From Mesostigma viride (Eukaryota > Streptophyta > Mesostigmatophyceae > Mesostigmatales > Mesostigmataceae): a stretch of DNA of 64,000 bases. The position numbers were made by a program, and so were the translations under genes. A model generated the notes under the pieces. The model searched no databases. It had not been told where the DNA came from and saw nothing but the letters and a program-made list of their open reading frames with translations. Each line of letters begins with the position of its first letter. Position 1 is the stretch's first letter. Positions 21,553-31,333 of this stretch are shown here, in pieces. The DNA lies in assembly GCA_009746045.1 (NCBI GenBank), contig RPFO01000406.1:1332030-1396029 (forward strand), written 5' to 3'.

Positions 21553-24500
21553 TTGGTCACTTTTCGTGGCCCTAACGGCCGTCAGGCCTGTTTGGACTAC
21601 GTGGTGGTACGGCAGTCCAGGTGCACCTCGGTCCTGGACACCCGAGTGTTTGACACGCCAACGGTGTGCTCTGACCACCGGTTGGTGCGTGCGACCCTTC
21701 GGCTCCGGTTCCACGTCCCCGCGCGCCGCGCCCCAGTGGTCCGCCCTGACTGGTCTGCTCTACGTCCGGTCAAGGGAGATCCTGAGGACTGGACCGACGC
21801 CGAACACGAGCGGAACCGGTGCCGACGGGAGTACCTGTCGGCCCTGGACGCCCGGGCGGACGTCGACGAGCTGGACAAGGGTGCCCCCAACGCCGCCATT
21901 TTTGCGGGCTTTGCGGCCCGTGCCCCGTTGCTGGCGGCCCGGCACCTGCCGGCCATGCCCCGCCGCCGCCCCGCCGGCCCGCTCTACCGCCAGGACCCCA
22001 AGGTCTTGGCCGCCCGGCACCGCCTCAAGCGTAAACGGGACCCGCTGCAGAAACCAGTGCTCAAGGCCGCCCTCGTGGAGGCCTACGAGCACGCTCAGGA
22101 CGCGGAGGCGGCCCAGTGCATCGCGGATGCCAAGGCCTGCCAGGCTCGCAACCAGGGCAAGGACATGTGGTACCACCTCGACCGGCTCGGCGGCCGGCGG
22201 CAGCGCACCCCGGTGGAGCACACGGGGGACGGCACGGCGCCGGTCAGCCTTGACCGCTGGTTGGCCCACAATGTTTCCTTGACCGGTGGGGCTCGCGCCC
22301 CCCCTCCGCCGCTTCACCCCGAGACGGCCGCCCGCCTCGGGGTTGCCGGACCCCCGCCGCCGCCAGCGCCCCCCTCCTCGGCCGCGGACTATACCAAGTC
22401 CCCGCCTTGCAGGAGGGCTGCCTTGCCACTGACGACGTCAACCCCCCCTTCACTTTGAAGGAATTGGACGGCGCCCTTGCTCGCCTGCGGTACGATGCGG
22501 CGGTCGGTGCTGACCACCTTTCTGCTGAGACGAGCTGCTGAAGACCCCTGATCCGGCGGTTAGGGATCTTCTGCTGGCGTTCTGCAACCGTGTTCTGCTT
22601 TCTGACGAGCCTCCGCCTGCTGAGTGGCAGACGGCCATCCGCGTCATGCTGTACAAGAAGGGCTCTGCTGCTGACCCCGGTAACTGCAGGGGTGTCTGCC
22701 TCCAGAGCGCCGCGCTGAAGGTCTTCATGCGCATGATGCTGCACAGGCTCCGCGCCGCGCTGGACCCCCACCTGGGTGAGTCTCAGATGGGTTTCCGTCG
22801 TGGTCGTAATACTGTCATGGCTGTGTTTGTCGCGCGCCGGTTGATGGAGGAGGTGCGTCGCCTTCCCCCTGACAGTTTGCCGTTGGTCTTCATTTTTGTT
22901 GACTATATCAAGGCCTTTGACACGGTCCTCTGGGAGGCTCTTTGGGCCATCCTAGCTCTGGATCGAGTGCCACCTGCGTTTATTGCTGCCATTCGTCGAC
23001 TGTATGAGGGCTCACAGGCAGTAGTGCGGACTGCGGAAGGCACCACCCCACCATTCCCCCTTCACCATGGGGTGTGGCAAGGTTGTGTCCTGTCCCCATA
23101 CCTGTTCATTATTGTCGTGGATCACGTCATGCGCCGAACACGTGCGCGCTTTACTGCTCTTAAGGGGTTCGAGCCAGGCTTGGACATCCGAGAAGGAACA
23201 TGGCGGGGTCCGACCTGGTTACCGCCTGGCCGACCTGATTTATGCGGATGACACCACCCTCATCGCGCGGCGCGCGCCCCGAGCACATTCAGACCTGGCT
23301 GGACTGTCTGGGCCTGGAGGCGAGGGCGGTGGGGTTGGAGATTAGTGTCAAAACTGAGGCGATGGTGATTGGGGCCTCCAGTACACCGCCGCTGCCGCGC
23401 CTGCTCGATGGGACGACGGTCCCGTTCCGCGATCGCTTCAAGCTGTTAGGGAGCTGGCTCCCTGACACCGCCGACGATGTGGACACCCGCATCGGCCTGG
23501 CCTGGGCTAGGCTTCGTTCGCTCACCACCTACTGGCGCTCCAAGGGCCTGGGCGACCACCGCAATTAATTAATTGAATTAATTAAACTCGTGCTCCCGTT
23601 GGGGAGTCACGGAGCACCGAAGTGCTTTTAATCCCTGTGTGTGCACTACAGGAGAAAGGGCAGAGACCCCCAGTCTCCTTCATGCCAAAGGCATGCCACA
23701 GCCGCAATCGGGCGCGTTAGCTAAACGGACACGCTAACGATCCGGCAAACTGTGGGTGCAATAAGACCCATGTAGGCGTAGCATAACAAGTATAGCGTGG
23801 GCAAGTAATCTGAACATAGCCAGGGCGTAGCATGGCTGTACTAGGACTAGGCTAAGGCTATGGCTGGTTGTGTACCGTGCGTTGGCGGCACGTGACTAGG
23901 TGTGTTGGCACAGCTAGGCAAACATTCTAGGCATGGCTGCCTTAGCGACAGTGACTCCAATGGTTACAAGCTAGGGCTATTGCTATTCTAGCCCGCTGGG
24001 GGCGTCCACATCTTGTGGTTGATCATCAGGTCCCCGCCCCTCCAGTACACCTTGGGCTTCTGGGGGTCCTGCTTATGGCGGAGGTATTCCGGCCACAGGT
24101 CGCGTCGCTGCTGTTGCTGAGCGGGGGTTAGGTCGTCATCCAGCGTCCAGGTGAGGTCGTGCAAAGTTACCGCTTGCGACGAGAGAGGAACCGCTGCTTA
24201 CACCACCGCAAGCGCATGCTCTTCAAGGTCCTCGTCCTTACGGTGCTCACGTATGGCGCCGAGGCGTGGACAATCACACCCACGCTGGCATCTAGGCTAG
24301 ACGGCACAGTTTACCGGATGCTCCAACAGGTCCTCAACGTAGGGTTTTCCAAGCGCCCGTCATCAGAGTCTTTGTATCAGGGCATGCCCCGTATTTCGGA
24401 CGAGATTAGACAGCGTAGGATAGCATGCATTTGTAGGACACCTTGCTCGCACCAGCCAGGTCGACACCGCCCTTGGTCTGGCCGGCCCCCAGAGGCTTGG

Positions 24501-24832
24501 CCAGCCAGGACGGCACATTCTGACCTGGCCTGGCCCCAAGGACATCCCCCAAAAGGTAGGGAAACATGTCACGAACTACGTACAGATGTTGCTGGATGAC
24601 CTACTGGTCCCAGCCCAGTTTGAATACCGCATCCACTCTCTCTCCCTTCTTTGGACTGCCATGCAGAACAAGACGCGGTGGAAGAGGATTGTCAAGGCTC
24701 ACACGCCCGACCCTGTACGTGGGCAAACCACCTCCCCCCAAGCGGAGGAGGCGTTTTGATGAGTAGGGTAGTTAGGATTTTTCTAGACTAGATCGATTAG
24801 AGTTAGGATAGTTCGATCACGCGGCTTCCTCC
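21553..24832 (+). mobile_element. LINE-A copy: APE endonuclease end plus reverse transcriptase
   Basis: A non-LTR retrotransposon ORF2, 5'-truncated and with several frame breaks. 21560-21720 holds the end of an APE-type endonuclease (ACLDYVVV, CSDHRLVRATL). A linker follows. Reverse transcriptase runs from about 22450 to 23570: motif A FVDYIKAFDTV (about 22895), motif B QGCVLSPYLF (about 23080), motif C YADD (about 23240). It is interrupted at 23565 by a minus-strand ORF1-only element and resumes at 24202 exactly in frame (GDHR joined to KRMLFKVLVLTVLTYGAEAW). The C-terminus ends near 24760, followed by the family 3' UTR to about 24832, where the next element begins. Frame breaks lie at about 22440, 22535 and 23200. 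Confidence 0.8.
23565..24201 (-). mobile_element. ORF1-only LINE derivative inserted in LINE-A
   Basis: 637 bp on the minus strand with ACCACCGCAA duplicated at 23555-23564 and 24202-24211. Reading down from 24198 it encodes the ORF1 C-terminus (FLSRRKR, then TLDDDLTPAQQQQRR and PKVYWRGGDLMINHKMWTP), stops near 23997, and continues through a 3' UTR matching that of the copy at 25475-25815. It ends with the CTCCC-CAAC-GGGAG hairpin (about 23590-23615) and a TTAATTAATTCAATTAATTAA tail. Confidence 0.85.
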
Positions 24833-24839
24833 ACCGAGG

Positions 24840-25474
24840 CCCTGGCCACACAGCTGGTCCCAAAGTTAGCGGAGCAGACGGCCACCATCGCATCCCAGCC
24901 ACCCCGGCCGGATGCTGGCGACCTGCCGCCGCTCTCCTATGCAGACTTGCTGCGGTCAGCGACCGCCTCAACCATGCACCGATGCCATCGCCACGAAGCT
25001 CCATGCAGGAGCTGGAGGACCGGCCGCCAGGCCAACCAACGGGAGGCCACCGACCGCGCTCGCCGCGAGTGCCGAGTGGTGCTGCGTCGTTCCCCCCAGA
25101 AGCCAGGTGAGACGTCAACCACCCTTGCCGACGAGCTCAAGGACCAGCTTCTCACCCTCAGGGGCCTGGTAGGTGAGGTAGAACTGCGTGGGTGCCACCG
25201 CCTTCCCCACTCACGGGACAAGGTGGCTCCCCCACCAGTCCTGCTCACCTTCCCCTCCCCCGAGGACAATTGGCGGTTCCTTTCTCGTCGCAAGAGGTTG
25301 CACGACCTCACCTGGACGCTGGACGACGACCTGACCCCCGCTCAGCAGCAGCAGCGACGCGACCTGTGGCCGGAATACCTCCGCCACAAGCAGGACCCCC
25401 AGAAGCCCAAGGTGTACTGGAGGGGCGGGGACCTGATGATTAACCACAAGATGTGGACGCCCCCTGCGGGCTAG
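24840..25474 (+). pseudogene. L1-like ORF1 protein C-terminal half
   Basis: Encodes part of the ORF1 RNA-binding protein of the LINE family. The opening frame reads STEALATQLVPKLAEQ and LPPLSYADLLRSA, which resembles the WADMLK segment of the 1.4-kb copy. A frame change occurs in the middle. From about 25120 a clean frame gives ELKDQLLTLRGLVGEVELRG, CHRLPHSRDK, FLSRRKRLHDLTWTLDDDLT and WPEYLRHKQ, ending WRGGDLMINHKMWTPPAG. The DDDLTPAQQQ-RR-LWPEY block is the most conserved signature across five copies here. The stop at 25472-25474 is followed directly by the 3' UTR. Confidence 0.65.
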
Positions 25475-25868
25475 AATAGCTTGAACAGCCCTAGCTTGTA
25501 TCCATTGGTAGTCACTGCCGCCATGGCAGCCATGCCTAGGATGTTTGCCTAGCTGTGCCCACATACCTAGTCACGTGCACCGCTAACACGCGGTACACAA
25601 CCAGCCATAGCCTCAGCTTAGCCCTTGTACAGCCATGCTACGTCCTGGCTATGATCAGTTTACTTGCCCACGCTCCTTGTGATGATATGCTCACATGGGT
25701 CTTATTGCACCCACAGCACTTGCCGGATCGTTTAATAGCGTGTCCGATTGCAGCTGTGGCATGCCTCTGGCATGCCCAGGAAAGGGGGTTTCTGCCCTTT
25801 CTTCCTGTTGTGCACATTAATTAATTAATTAATAGACACGTGACTGCGTCACGTGAGCATAAGGGGAG

Positions 25869-26411
25869 TGTTACGTCGCGTAACAATTCGTTGTAGTTAC
25901 GGACGTAAATTAGGTCTTTTGCCTCGGTTGTCCCTAGGTTTACGTGTAGTTCCTACCGGGACACTATTGTCCTCGTAACAGTACTGTGGTACATTGGGTG
26001 CCTTTGGGCGCCGCGCCGCGTACTTTATTAGTGGTCCTGATCCTTTGGTAGAATGTAGTGGACCAGCGTGCATCTGTAGGCGAGGGCCAGGTCGGCCCGA
26101 GTGTGTTGGACCGTTGGTGACCATTTATGCACGTTCTACCCCTCGTGTGTGCACTCGGCGTGTGTTAAATGAATTAACACATATAGGCTTGGGTCACGGC
26201 AGTGTAGTTGTGTTTCCTTCCTCTATTCCTGGAGTAAACGGGTTGTGTAAATGGCTTATGGCGTATTATAGTAATACTTACGTTAATGCATTGAGATCTG
26301 GATCGTCTCGTTCGTCTTTCGCTAGGGGTTTAACTAGAGGCGGCTTGACTAGTTTAGGTAGCATCAGGCCAGGTAGAGGTAGAGGTGGCGGTAGAAACGC
26401 GAGGCGTAACA
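25869..26411 (+). repeat. Gypsy 5' LTR
   Basis: 543 bp, beginning TGTTACGTCGCGTAACA and ending GGCGTAACA, so the terminal TGTTACG/CGTAACA repeat is inverted. It is nearly identical to 44273-44817. A candidate primer-binding site TGGACTCGGAGG starts one base after the LTR (26413). Confidence 0.95.
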
Positions 26412-26940
26412 ATGGACTCGGAGGAATTTTAGGTAGAGAGCCAGACGACGATCCCCTGCAACATACGTCATTGAATCAACCCTTCCGCGTCCGGGAAAAT
26501 GAAGACGACACCTACTTGACAGGTAATGGGCGGGTCGCCTGCAAGCTGGGGGGGTAGTGCTGCCCGATTCGGGACACGCCCAGCCTAGAAGATAGACCTG
26601 CTCAAAGCGGAAAATCCTTTTATAGATAGCTCCTTTTCCTCGTTTTGTTTTCCTGAGACATGTGGCCTACTGTCGTAGATAGGTGATGGTTTTGGTTCTA
26701 CGTTAGAGAGACGACTAGCGTCTCGTAGATTACACTTTTTCTGCATTCTTGCCTGCGTTGTATTTAGACGACCCATTGCCAGACGCAGAATTCTTGAAAC
26801 CGGATACTTACGACCACCTGGCGCTGGAAACCTCGTCCCTGCGTGCGCCGTCAATCTGGTTCGGTTTCAGACACCCGAGATAAGTCGCCTTCTCCTCGTT
26901 CTCCTTATTTGACTACTCAAGACCTACCAGGTGCGTTAAC

Positions 26941-27345
26941 ATGAGCCAGCGACGTCCTTTTCCTGCTCCTTCTCATTCGACTAGTAATAATAGTTTAGCG
27001 AAATATTACGTTGTTATTACCCCTCAATGGGCATCTATTTTCTTATCGTGGGCCGATGCTAGGAAGTTCGTTCAGTCGCGTGCTTATACTGTCTCCAAAT
27101 ATAAGAAGTTTATGTCCTTTGAAGAAGCTCAGACCTACCTCTTAAATCATAGTGAATCAGATTTGGGTCTCCATTCTCGTCCTTCTCCTCATGCTCGTCC
27201 TGCAGTAGATAGTCTTGTTTTTGTTACACCACCTCCATCTCCTCCTTCGTCTCCCCCTAAACGGGCTGCATCCTCATCCAGCTTAGATACGCCTCTCACC
27301 TTAGAGTTCGGTTCCCTATCCATTACTGTTGCTAAAAAGGATTGA
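26941..27345 (+). CDS. Viroplasmin / RNase H1 hybrid-binding-like ORF of the Gypsy element
   Basis: A 134-residue ATG-started ORF between the 5' LTR and gag. Residues about 21-65 match the pattern of the small viroplasmin-type domain (also called the RNase H1 N-terminal hybrid-binding domain): an aromatic YYVV strand, IFLSWADARKFV, then YTVSKYKKFMSFEEAQTYL. The signature aromatic/SW..A...V, KYKKF and F.EA..YL positions are all present. The C-terminal half is Ser/Pro-rich and probably disordered. In RNase H1 and in the caulimovirid inclusion protein this domain binds RNA/DNA hybrids or RNA. Here it may help gag assembly or reverse transcription, which is inference. The frame is intact while neighbouring frames are not. 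Confidence 0.7.
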   Translation: MSQRRPFPAPSHSTSNNSLAKYYVVITPQWASIFLSWADARKFVQSRAYTVSKYKKFMSFEEAQTYLLNHSESDLGLHSRPSPHARPAVDSLVFVTPPPSPPSSPPKRAASSSSLDTPLTLEFGSLSITVAKKD

Positions 27346-27469
27346 TTTAAATTGTTTCCTTCTTTTAGGACATTAAAAGCTTTTTCTTTTCTTTCCTTGC
27401 CTTAAATTAGGCCTTGTCCTTTATCCTTGTTGCTTTCAGTTAGATTCCTAATCATTTACCTAATTAAAA

Positions 27470-29020
27470 ATGGATCCAGTGGGTGGTAATATGTCGCCTA
27501 TACCTACCAACACTCCTACTATGAATAATAATAATAATAATACTAACAACCATAACAACACTCGTGGTAACCGACGGGACTCACTTGAAACGGTGCACCA
27601 TCTCACTCCTCAAGGTAATCTGCGTACCTCACCTCCTTCTCCTGTTACTGGTGGTCGCCGTCGTCCCTCACTTACCCCTCCTACCTATGAACAACGTATG
27701 CAAGTCAGATTTAGTGATGACCCTTCCCTTACCTTGAACCAGGCCCCTGCCCCTCCTGCAACCTTGCATGGCTCAACCCCCCAGCAGGTCCTCACTAACT
27801 AACAATGTTTCTAGGCCTCCTTCCCACCCTGTGCCTTCCATGCCTGCTTTTAACACGGGTCGTACCTCTGCCCCTGTCGGCCCTTCTGGGCGCCCTAGTG
27901 CAGTTCCATTTTACCCACCTGCTTCCTGGGCCTACCCTGATACGGCCTATGAGGCTGCCCAGGTCCCTACCCGTGTGGCTGATTTAGAAGTTAATAGTGA
28001 TTTCAGCACCATGCCTCTAGATGACAGAAATTATGATCATTTTGCCTACTCCTCTCTTCGTGAGCAATATACTGTCCCCTTCTCCTATGGGCACCAGCCT
28101 GAAACGGTAGCCCCTTCTAGACCCCTACCCAAAACCTTTCCTATCCCTTCCTTCTATCCCGCTTATGTAGCAGTGGAAGATAGTGGCCCTATGGGAAAAA
28201 CTGACTCTTCTAATCCCCCTAAGCCTCCTGCTCTTCCCCTCTTTGCCAACCTTCCTAAGCTGGATGTCAAGTCTACCCCTCAACAGTTTTTCACTTTATT
28301 ATGTTGCTTACCCAGAACACAGAGTCGTGGCAGAATCATAATAGATGGCGTCTCTCTGATGCTGTACTAGTCCCTCACTATCTTACAACCTGCATTACTC
28401 CTGAGCTTGCTAACCTCATTCAGTGTGAGTCTTTGGCCTCTCATGCCTACCCTAACTCTGTAGCAGAATTGTTTAAGCGTTTAGAGAACCATTTAGTCCC
28501 TCCTGATTCAGATTGGCAGGATAGATTAGCCTTTGGTACCTTGCAGCAGGGTACTAAATCATTTAAGGAGTATATGAAAGAGTTTGATGCTCAGATGGTA
28601 CGAATTAGGGATTTGTCGGGTGCAGAAGTACGTGCTCGCTTCCTCCAAGGCCTCAGTAGACCCTTATTACGTGAAGTCAAGCGCCAGTTCTCTGCCTACC
28701 GTTTTACTGATCTGCCCCTCAAGCATGTGCGCCAGCATCTCTTGCGAGTAGCAGATTTCTTCACCACTCCTTCTCTCCCTACCCGTTCCCGTATTAATAA
28801 TATTATCCTTACCCCTGAGGAGGAGAACTCCTATGTAGAAGAATTAGATATCTGCGTTGCTGATCTTTCAGCTCTTGATGTCTCTCATATCACATGCTAT
28901 CATTGTAAGGAAGTAGGTCATCTTAAACGTGAGTGCCCCAAGTTCCTTTCGGGTGCTCCCCCTCATCCCGACGCTCGCCCTCCTCGTACCCCTCAGCGTG
29001 CTCCTATTCGTCCCACTTAA
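27470..29020 (+). pseudogene. Gypsy gag with CCHC zinc knuckle, frame-broken
   Basis: A structural polyprotein in three frame segments: 27470-27790, about 27780-28300 and 28301-29020. The N-terminus is Asn/Pro-rich. The capsid-like region begins around LPKLDVKSTPQQFF and continues SWQNHNRW, LTTCITPELANLI, EYMKEFDAQM and RARFLQGLSRPL, which is typical of the retrotransposon gag domain. The zinc knuckle is CYHCKEVGHLKREC at about 28894-28935 (C-X2-C-X4-H-X4-C). The first frame change lies at a C6 run near 27778 and the second near 28290. The segments are otherwise free of stops, so these may be single-base errors rather than long decay. The frame ends with TAA at 29018-29020, after which Pro-rich coding resemblance continues. 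Confidence 0.8.
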
Positions 29021-29199
29021 GGACGCGTTCCCTCAGCTACCCCTAGTAGGCTGAATGCTGTGCAGACAGGACCCCCAGGGTTCCCCTATGATAATCAGGC
29101 TCCCGCACCCTCTTCGATCCCTCGTGACCCTCCAGCAGTGGCTTTTTCGCCAGGGTCTTCTTCGGGGTTAGTTCCTATGGATTTGGGGGGGGAGGGGGA

Positions 29200-29486
29200 A
29201 CAGTAGGCCTGTCAGCCGGAGGTAACCTGGACAGGTCCTTAGATAGTACCCCAGATAAAAATTTTTGCCTCCCTGTTTTTATAACCTCTGTAGGAGCTGA
29301 ATCATCCCTACCACTACGTGTGCGTCCTCTTATGTTCTTGAATGGTGGTTTAACCGTTCCTCATACTGTTGTAGACCCCTTCTTGCATGCTGATGAACTC
29401 TTGAATGTCTCTGTGTTGGTAGATAGCGGTGCGGCTAGCTCCTTTGTGAGCGAGGCCCTAGTTAGGCGTTTAGGACTAGTCCCTAC
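29200..29486 (+). pseudogene. Gypsy protease, N-terminal half
   Basis: Start of the pol polyprotein with the aspartic protease active site VLVDSGAASSFV (about 29418-29450), then ALVRRLGL. It enters from a G-rich run at about 29187-29204, where the frame changes relative to gag. The Copia element cuts it at 29487. The second half continues after 36288, in register with the 5-bp duplication. Confidence 0.85.
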
Positions 29487-30069
29487 TGTTATATTATAGG
29501 TTTCAGCTCGCAGTCACATGGAAATAATTAATGATTGTGTGCCGGTACTTAGCCATTTTGTGGTTCGAGGCGTTCGGGTTAATTCGGCGCATTGGGACTT
29601 AGCCGTTTTGAGGTTCGGCTGAATTTTGGCTTGTGTGATCCACAACGATTTAAGTTACGCTGTGTGCGTTATGCCTCGTGAGTTACGCCCTAGACTTTGG
29701 CTGTGCGGCACTGGTCCGGTACTGAGGTGCGGACTAGGATTCTGGGTACTGCCGGCTGGCGTGACAAGTGGCGAGATACTGGTGTGTGTCGATTGGTCGG
29801 TACTCGGCTGGTGTGTTGTAACGGAGATGTGTAACGGAGATGCGTTCCCAGGCTTGCGTCGGTGCCTAGCGCTGCAGGCTAGCCTAGCCGCCTGACAGAC
29901 GATGATGATCCAAAAGCCAGCATTGTGTTGCGGCGGTCCAACGGTTGTTGCTGCTATGCTGGCAATGGCTATGGTTGCGCTGGTAAATTAAGCTGGGGGC
30001 TTGGCTCTGAGTTTGTAACCTGATTACCGTAAAATTATCATTTAATAAAATTCGAACTCGATTTTAACA
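29487..30069 (+). repeat. Copia 5' LTR
   Basis: 583 bp with TG...CA ends. It is identical to the 3' LTR except for two transitions near its right end (about 30028 and 30050). Internal sequence starts TGTACTAGGACGGGG. This does not begin TGG, so a standard tRNA 3'-end primer site is not obvious. Confidence 0.95.
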
Positions 30070-30109
30070 TGTACTAGGACGGGGTTAATTAATAAGGAAA
30101 AACGTAGCA

Positions 30110-31080
30110 ATGTCGGATCAAGAACAAGAAGAGACGGATTCGAGAAAGCGTACTGGGTGGAAGGATTTAAGAAATGAGAAGAATTTGATAGAGCTGTGCA
30201 AAACACGAGTCGGGACAATTCCTCTTGATGCGGCAGTGACATTGGTAGAGGATTTCTGTGACAGGTTTGAGGCGTTTGTGGCGGATCATGCAGATAAAAC
30301 CGAGGATCTGTATGGGCTATTCCGGGATGCCGGAATGTTTAGAGCCGACAACGCCATTCTAGTAAATTGCCTGCGCTCCTGCCGTGACGAGAAAATCGAG
30401 GGCGCTGCAATTGGAGGTAGGTTGCGTGCAGCACTTCTTGAATCGAAAGCATCTGCCAAGTCTCGTCATGTTGGCATTTATAATTGGGTGCCGAAGCGTC
30501 CCTACACACTCGACCTTCTCGCTTTGAGAAATGCGAGAAACGAGAGTGTAAAGGATGGCATTCCGGTGGTGGAACTGGCGGTGGTGGACCGTTATGTTCG
30601 CAATGCCAAGGACCTTAATTTCCAGAATGCCATGGCAGCTCTCAAGCGTGAGAAAGCCGAGGATGATCTCAATAAGGCGATTGAGGTTATCACGGGCATT
30701 GTCGAGGGTGAGGAGAGGGACATGGTGGCCCAACTGCGGGCCCAAGGTAAGCTCAATGAGCTGGGTCTGATTTCCCCTGCATTACCGCCTGTCGCTGTGA
30801 ATTCCATTCCTTCTTCTGGTGGTGCCCAAGGTGGTGCTGCTAAAGCGCCGGATGGGGGCAAGGTGGCCGCCATTGCGGGCGGTGGTGGCTCTAGCGGCGC
30901 GGGGCCCAGCGGGCCTCGGGGCAATGGGGGCCCGATGCGTAGGGGCAATAAGGGCAGCTTCAGCCGAGCGCAGCGCATGCCTGGGAAGCGATGGCAGCAA
31001 GGTAGACAGCAGCCATACCCGCAGCAGCAGCAGCATGCACAACAGCCAGCTGCGTCGCCGTATCAGCAGCAACAGCGCTC

Positions 31081-31121
<41 letters not shown>

Positions 31122-31333
31122 GTGCACAGCCGGCGGTGCATGGGGCATGCTTTGTGTGTGGGAAGTCGGGACACATGGCAGCCAATTGCTATCACAGGCA
31201 CAAGGACACTCTCCAGGCACGCAGCAACGCCAACTCGCAAGCACCAGCGGTGTGTCACAGGTGTGGGCAGCCAGGGCACTTTGCGAGGGACACTCACCTG
31301 TGCCCAGCGGCCCAGGGCGGTGGCCGTAGGTGA
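30110..31333 (+). CDS. Copia gag with zinc knuckles, ending in UGA-CUA
   Basis: A 407-residue gag starting at the ATG at 30110. The N-terminal about 240 residues are helical and charged, as in Copia gags. A Gly-rich stretch follows, then a Gln-rich tract encoded by CAG repeats (about 31013-31125). Two cysteine motifs close the protein: CFVCGKSGHMAANC (a canonical CCHC knuckle) and CHRCGQPGHFARDTHLC, whose last Cys is displaced, so it may be imperfect. The stop is TGA at 31331-31333 followed by CTAG. The next frame continues in the same phase to 33433. UGA-CUA is an established inefficient-termination context in eukaryotes, so gag-pol is probably made by readthrough. Confidence 0.88.

Noticed and set aside
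29626-29895. 89-codon frame repeated identically at 35840
   Set aside because: It lies inside the Copia LTR and is duplicated only because the LTR is; no protein features.
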